DNA from: Candidatus Vecturithrix granuli
GTDB taxonomy: Bacteria; Moduliflexota; Moduliflexia; Moduliflexales; Moduliflexaceae
Assembly: GCA_000739535.1 (NCBI GenBank)
Contig: DF820470.1
Coordinates: 83,049 to 118,262 of the forward strand
Length of the DNA stretch: 35,214 nucleotides
Direction: 5' to 3'
Shown here: one piece after another, positions 30,762 to 35,214 of the stretch
Numbering within the stretch: position 1 is the first letter of the stretch
Layout of the letters: every line of letters begins with the position of its first letter
Notes under the pieces: model-generated
Databases searched by the model: none
The model's input: the letters and a program-made list of their open reading frames with translations, nothing else
Told to the model about the DNA's origin: nothing
Translations under genes and position numbers: made by a program

Positions 30762-31586
30762 ATGATACGTTTTAAAAAACTTCAGTCTCATGGTATTTCG
30801 GGAAGCAGGTGTACGAAATTTTTTATCAGAGTGGCCTGTATATTTGGCATCGTCGTTTCTTTTTTTATGGGAAATACTATTACTCTATCCGAGGTAACTT
30901 CTTCCCCATCTCAAGAAACAGCTTCTTCACAAGCATACGTCGATCCGGCCTTAATTCAAGCGGCGCAAGAGCAGGCGAAAGATTCCATGCGAGAAGCCTG
31001 GCGGCAAGGAGCAGAGAATAAAGTTCAACCGGTCAATACCCTGGTTGGACCGGATGGAACAGTGGTCATGACACAAAATGCTCCGAAGCAGATCGTGACA
31101 TATCCCGATGGTTCTCTGGGCCTGAGTAGATCGCAAACCATGATCACCGTGATTCAGCAACCTACACCACTTCCGATTACGACCATTGTGCCCCAGGATT
31201 CGCGTATTCAAACCATTGTGAATGGCATTGATCACATTGAAACCAAAGCCATTCTGCCCGAACATTTAGTGGTAGATCAACTGGATGCGATCAAAGAAAT
31301 TGCGGACAATGGCACCCTGATCGCCCAGCAGCGTTTTGTGGTCGAGCAATATAAAATCAATTCCGACGCTCAACTGGAATGGCTGCGCATCACGAAAAGT
31401 TTTGTGCTCTGGGGATTTTTGTTTTCGATTCCATTTATCCTGACATTCTACTGGATTACACGTAATATCGCTGTGGGCTGGCGGAACTGGCAAAAAGAGG
31501 TACTTGAATTCAAACAGAGAGAATTAGAGAGTGCGGAGCGGATTACGATGGGGGATCAGCATCACGTTTCTTCAAAAGAGAAGTAA
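30762..31586 (+). CDS. Membrane protein of unknown function, partner of the FtsK/HerA-like ATPase
   Basis: This 274-residue protein is not recognised. An N-terminal hydrophobic segment (VACIFGIVVSFFMGNTITL, about 23-41) may be a signal anchor. It is followed by an exported-looking region with AQEQAKDSMREAWRQGAENK, GPDGTVVMTQNAPKQIVTYP and paired TPLPITTIVPQDSRIQTIV stretches. A second membrane span (FVLWGFLFSIPFILTFYWI, about 216-234) and a charged cytoplasmic tail (WQKEVLEFKQRELESAE) close it. Topology thus puts about 170 residues outside. ATG 30762 follows GGAGGTGAC. The downstream ATPase gene starts 80 bases later; the two are probably one complex. Confidence 0.7.
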   Translation: MIRFKKLQSHGISGSRCTKFFIRVACIFGIVVSFFMGNTITLSEVTSSPSQETASSQAYVDPALIQAAQEQAKDSMREAWRQGAENKVQPVNTLVGPDGTVVMTQNAPKQIVTYPDGSLGLSRSQTMITVIQQPTPLPITTIVPQDSRIQTIVNGIDHIETKAILPEHLVVDQLDAIKEIADNGTLIAQQRFVVEQYKINSDAQLEWLRITKSFVLWGFLFSIPFILTFYWITRNIAVGWRNWQKEVLEFKQRELESAERITMGDQHHVSSKEK

Positions 31587-31666
31587 TCTCACTGCCAGAT
31601 GCTCTGGCAACAGATCAATGAATGTCAGATTGTGATGAGCGAAACACATATTGAGTCTCGATAATC

Positions 31667-33208
31667 ATGAAACACCTGGTAAAAATACTTGCGCTGGTCA
31701 TACCGGGCATTGCGCTCGTGTTTCTGCTTCTAAGCATAATCTGGAATACGATTGTTTCGAGCCATCTCAAACAGCTTGATAAAACCCTTTTGTCTCCAAC
31801 CACATTAGAAGCCACACAAGAAGCCCTGACCGAAAAAGCTTCATACCAGGCGGCTGAATTCCGGGCGAAACGCGTGAAGGAAGAAGCCGAGAGTCATTAT
31901 GAGATTGAACGACTTCGTTTAAAAATAGAGATGCTGCCGCGTTATGCCGCGTTGAATTTTTACAGCATCATTGGCATTATCAGTGTGTTCGCGCTCTCTT
32001 TGATTGTTCTGGCTTATGGCTATGCGAAAGCAAAAATTCAGCAATCCTCGATTTGCACTGCCCGAATTGGGCAGCACAGTGAAATTCCGGTGCACTATCA
32101 GGATCTCCCCAATTTTTATCCGATTGCTGTTAATCTTTCTCTGGCAGAAATTCAAGCCTCGATTAGCAACTCACATGAGAATGCGTATCAAATGTCGCGA
32201 CAAATGATCGAAGACATTACCAGTTACACTCGCGCAATTGCAGGAAAACGAGGTCTATGCTCCTCTGCAGTATCTTTCTCACAAGACCATCCCCCTGCGC
32301 TGGTGACAGCCACATTTCCTACACAAGTTGCCGAATTGCTGAAAAACGGCGTTATTGCTTCGGGGAAATCGCTTTTCCTGGGCTACAATCACCAGGGACA
32401 GGCGCAATACAGGACGCTGTACGAACTCAAAACTCTGGCTGTGGCAGGTTGGCAGGGCAGTGGAAAGACTCGTTCACTCGCCTATCTGGCAGCCTCAAGC
32501 GTATTAGCAGCAAATGCGCGAGCGTACATTATTGATCCGCATCAGCATCAGCCGGAAAGCCTGTCGTCGCTGCTCCAGCCACTTGTGAACACCTCGCATG
32601 TCAGCATAATCAATCCGTTTCACACGCCGAAATTGCTAAAAGAACTCCATGCGACGCTGAAACGGCGAATGAACGGCGATGAACCTGCAAATCCGGGCAT
32701 ATTGCTGGTTATTGATGAATTAGCCGGATTAGCCAGCATGGAATACTTCAACCTGTTGCTCGCCTTTCTTGAACAATGTACTGAAGAAGCGAGCAAAACC
32801 AATATGGTCTTTATGGGCAGTTCAGAGAAATGGACAATCCGGAATTTTCATGGACGGGAGGATATTCGGAACTACATGCGTTCCATGCTTATTCATAAAA
32901 CCAAATTGTCTCAAACAGAATTGCTGCTTGAAGATGCACAGGATAGACTTCTGATCAAACAATTACACCAGCCTGGCGAGGCGCTGCTGATGACAGATTA
33001 TCACGCGCCGACAGTTGTTACGCTGCCGATGTGCACACATGAAGACATCCAGTCCATCGCCTCGATCGTAGGCAACAACGAAACAGCAGACGATGACAGG
33101 CTATATGCTTTAGGAATGAAAAATGATGGACGCAAGAAGAATTCTGCCAAATCTTCGACGCAAGTAAAAATGATGACAGGCGGGATGAGAAAACTCTCGC
33201 AGGCTTAA
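31667..33208 (+). CDS. Membrane-anchored FtsK/HerA-like ATPase
   Basis: This protein has 513 residues. Two N-terminal membrane spans (ILALVIPGIALVFLLLSII, about 7-26; FYSIIGIISVFALSLIVLAY, about 97-116) flank a charged coiled segment (AEFRAKRVKEEAESHYEIER). A P-loop ATPase follows: Walker A GWQGSGKT (261-268), IIDPHQHQPESL, Walker B LLVIDE (346-351), then SEKWTIRNF and GEALLMTDYHAPTVV. This is the FtsK/HerA/TraD style of DNA or protein translocase motor, but no conjugation, relaxase or phage gene is nearby. No clear ribosome binding site precedes ATG 31667. A DNA-pumping, secretion-coupling or defence role are all possible; I cannot choose. Confidence 0.75.
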   Translation: MKHLVKILALVIPGIALVFLLLSIIWNTIVSSHLKQLDKTLLSPTTLEATQEALTEKASYQAAEFRAKRVKEEAESHYEIERLRLKIEMLPRYAALNFYSIIGIISVFALSLIVLAYGYAKAKIQQSSICTARIGQHSEIPVHYQDLPNFYPIAVNLSLAEIQASISNSHENAYQMSRQMIEDITSYTRAIAGKRGLCSSAVSFSQDHPPALVTATFPTQVAELLKNGVIASGKSLFLGYNHQGQAQYRTLYELKTLAVAGWQGSGKTRSLAYLAASSVLAANARAYIIDPHQHQPESLSSLLQPLVNTSHVSIINPFHTPKLLKELHATLKRRMNGDEPANPGILLVIDELAGLASMEYFNLLLAFLEQCTEEASKTNMVFMGSSEKWTIRNFHGREDIRNYMRSMLIHKTKLSQTELLLEDAQDRLLIKQLHQPGEALLMTDYHAPTVVTLPMCTHEDIQSIASIVGNNETADDDRLYALGMKNDGRKKNSAKSSTQVKMMTGGMRKLSQA

Positions 33209-33220
33209 TCTGAAAAAGTT

Positions 33221-33271
33221 TGTAGTTGCCGCTTCAGCGGCTAAAAACAAACGCTCAAGCGTTTACTACGA
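33221..33271. repeat. Tandem hairpins between convergent genes
   Basis: GCCGCT-TC-AGCGGC (33228-33241) and AAACGCT-CA-AGCGTTT are enclosed by TTTGTAGT and ACTACGAA. It is a palindromic unit common in bacterial intergenic DNA and may stop transcription from both sides. Confidence 0.65.
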
Positions 33272-33298
33272 ACTGCTCTAAACTTCTGTCATGCACCA

Positions 33299-35020
33299 CT
33301 ATGCATTGGAGAGAACATCACTCAGCATTTCAGCCTGTTTATACAAATCCTGGGTAGCTTGCAAAAGCTGTTGCGTATTCTTCACACCGCTGTGGACAAG
33401 GGCTGACATTTCTTCTGTGGCATTGATCACTTCGGCCGCGCCCTTTGTTTGCTCAATCGTCGCCCGGTGTACCTGGTCTGCCAGCGAGGTCATTTTGGCG
33501 ACCGCTTCCATCACGCGCGCTGCGCCCACTTCCTGTTCTTTCGTGGCTCTGGTATTTTCCGTCGCTACATACACAACATCCTGAATCGAATTCTCAATAC
33601 TCTGATTCATGGCGGTTTGTTCCTGAATGGCGTCGGCAATATCATTGGCGACATTGGCCGACCACTGCGCGCCCAGAATAATTTTTTCCAGAGCATCACC
33701 CGCCAGACGAGACAGTTTCAAACCCTCTTTAACCTGAATATTGCCTTCATCCATAGCTTTCACGGCATTCGCAGAGTCTTGCTGCACGGTTTTTACAATT
33801 CTTGAAATTTCTTTGGTTGATTCAGATACGCGATTCGCCAGATCTTTGATTTCATCAGCGACCACCGCAAAACCTCGCCCTTGTTCGCCCGCCTGCGCTG
33901 CAATAATCGAGGCATTTAACGCTAATAGCTGCGTCTGGTCAGCAATTTCATCAATCACATCCAGCACCGATCCGATTTCATCAGAACGCGCTTCCAACTG
34001 ACGAATGACCACCGTGGCCGACTCAACGGTTTTGCTGATAGCTTCCACACTTTCGCTCATCTTCTTCATGGCTTCCTGGCCTTTCGAGGCATCGCGCATG
34101 GTATCACTTGATAGATTCTTTGAGTTTTCGGCGTTTTCTGAAACCTTCTCCATCGCGCTCACGGCCTGAGCAATAATGCCTGACGTGGTTTCCACAAATT
34201 CAGAGAGTTTCTCAGAGTTCCGCGTGACCTGGCTAATGGATGATCCCATCTGGTTGATGGATGAGGATGTGGCTTCAATTGATGCGGCCAGGGCTTCAAT
34301 ATTCATCCCAACTTCTTCGACGCTGGCTTGCATTTCTGCCATCGAAGATGAAGTTCCTTCCGCTGAAGTAAGCAATTTCTCGATACCCTGAATTTCTGTT
34401 TTTGCGCCAGTAGTAACCATCTGACTGGTTTCTAAAATATGATTCACCGTTTCTCGCAAACGTTCACTAAGAAGCTGCTGATTTTCCACGACATTTTTCA
34501 ATGTCTGGCCGAGGATATCATTGTTTGAGTATGGCATGACCTCGTCTAAGGAGTGCCCCTCGTTGATTTTTCTGAGGATATTAGAGATATGCTGAGTATA
34601 ATCCGTAAGCTGGCCGCATGCCTGTCCCAATTCATCAGAGGATGAACGCGCCTGAAAGCTTTGATTAAAGTCTCCCTGGGCGAGCAGATGCACAAATTCT
34701 TTGATCTCTTTCAAATATTTCATTAATTCCTGATACGCCAGCAATAGATGTCCACGCTCGTCGCTAAGGTTTTTGGCAGAAAGTGATTGATTCAACTCTC
34801 CTCGCGCCGCCTTCCAGAATAAACTCGCGGCTAATGCGAGCGGTTGTGAAAACTTTTTCGCCACCAGAAAGGCAAGAATAAGTATTATTACAAATGAAAT
34901 AACGAATGCCCTGAGCATCACCGCCGCCGCTACGGGTATTGTCACGTAAAATACAACGACAGGAATCAACGAAAAAAGAAGAAACCAGAGGAATAATCTA
35001 TTTTGTACTCTTTTAAACAT
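33299..35020 (-). CDS. Methyl-accepting chemotaxis protein with tandem HAMP-like units and no periplasmic domain
   Basis: This protein has 573 residues. Two closely spaced membrane spans (about 10-27 and 30-52) leave almost nothing outside. Three HAMP-like repeats follow: [13 protein letters not shown]...[57 protein letters not shown]. The signalling hairpin shows [20 protein letters not shown] and [20 protein letters not shown], with Ile where most receptors have Glu ([13 protein letters not shown]). The start ATG 35018-35020 is preceded by GGTAGGAAT. It probably senses membrane state or cytoplasmic cues and controls a CheA kinase encoded elsewhere. No other che gene is in the window. Confidence 0.92.
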   Translation of the reverse strand: MFKRVQNRLFLWFLLFSLIPVVVFYVTIPVAAAVMLRAFVISFVIILILAFLVAKKFSQPLALAASLFWKAARGELNQSLSAKNLSDERGHLLLAYQELMKYLKEIKEFVHLLAQGDFNQSFQARSSSDELGQACGQLTDYTQHISNILRKINEGHSLDEVMPYSNNDILGQTLKNVVENQQLLSERLRETVNHILETSQMVTTGAKTEIQGIEKLLTSAEGTSSSMAEMQASVEEVGMNIEALAASIEATSSSINQMGSSISQVTRNSEKLSEFVETTSGIIAQAVSAMEKVSENAENSKNLSSDTMRDASKGQEAMKKMSESVEAISKTVESATVVIRQLEARSDEIGSVLDVIDEIADQTQLLALNASIIAAQAGEQGRGFAVVADEIKDLANRVSESTKEISRIVKTVQQDSANAVKAMDEGNIQVKEGLKLSRLAGDALEKIILGAQWSANVANDIADAIQEQTAMNQSIENSIQDVVYVATENTRATKEQEVGAARVMEAVAKMTSLADQVHRATIEQTKGAAEVINATEEMSALVHSGVKNTQQLLQATQDLYKQAEMLSDVLSNA

Positions 35021-35214
35021 ATCTCATTCCTACCTTCACCTCAAAGGGATGTTCTCAATGCCTTTTTTTGCAGTCAATACCGAATAGAGTAAAATATGTC
35101 TCTTTAAATCATATTCCAATGATCACGTCAACTTTTTTCTACAAAATATCACTCGTGTCCGGTTAAGCTTTTAAAGATTTGCTATAACCTTTTAATTTTC
35201 AATATAATAGAAGA
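35021..35214. other. AT-rich end of window, upstream of the chemotaxis receptor gene
   Basis: It should hold the receptor's promoter, but I see no convincing element and no gene. Confidence 0.4.

Noticed and set aside
1-35214. tRNA, rRNA or riboswitch
   Set aside because: I looked for cloverleaf-like and conserved leader patterns in the longer gaps and saw only palindromic repeats; a covariance-model search would be needed to exclude small RNAs.

Overview
The window looks like a chromosomal segment of a Gram-negative, probably anaerobic or facultative bacterium. Reasons: an aldehyde:ferredoxin oxidoreductase fragment, TRAP and ABC transporters with cleavable signal peptides, an exported MsrA, sigma-54 regulation and a chemotaxis receptor. 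Base composition is moderate. Gaps between genes are crowded with long palindromic repeats of several families. This resembles genomes of poorly cultivated lineages such as candidate phylum KSB3/Modulibacteria, but that placement is only an impression.

Layout. (1) 1-12940: a truncated AOR gene, then what looks like a sugar or sugar-acid catabolic regulon: a DeoR-type repressor (1566-2342, minus) divergent from an arabinose/fucose-isomerase-like enzyme and a UroD-family protein (2677-5346, plus), an ABC sugar-transport set without an ATPase plus an amidohydrolase (6229-10601, minus) and an FGGY kinase (11116-12570, minus). The control regions of the isomerase/repressor, the binding protein and the kinase share an ATGATTA-type palindromic box, so one regulator may control all of them. 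A decayed toxin-antitoxin pair (5423-6179) sits between them.

(2) 13050-22450: the most unusual region. On the minus strand are a degenerate DapF-like protein, an EF-Tu/EF-1A-like GTPase, a 947-residue fusion of an EF-Tu-like pseudo-GTPase with a histidine-kinase-type ATPase, a receiver-Fis response regulator, a sigma-54 AAA+ activator and a small unknown protein. Two sigma-54 promoter-like sequences with correct GG-N10-GC spacing lie before the DapF-like gene and before the small gene. I infer a phosphorelay in which translation-factor-like GTPases feed a sigma-54 response. I know of no described system with this composition.

(3) 22496-23485: an intact IS982-family insertion sequence with an 8-bp target duplication, just upstream of that cluster.

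(4) 23752-29492: a dipeptide epimerase and a SpoIIAA-like protein, divergent from a TRAP transporter (DctP, DctQ, DctM). A HigB/HigA-like toxin-antitoxin pair sits between DctQ and DctM.

(5) 29568-35020: exported MsrA, a two-gene operon of a membrane protein of unknown function and a membrane-anchored FtsK/HerA-like ATPase, and a chemotaxis receptor with tandem HAMP-like units and no periplasmic sensor.
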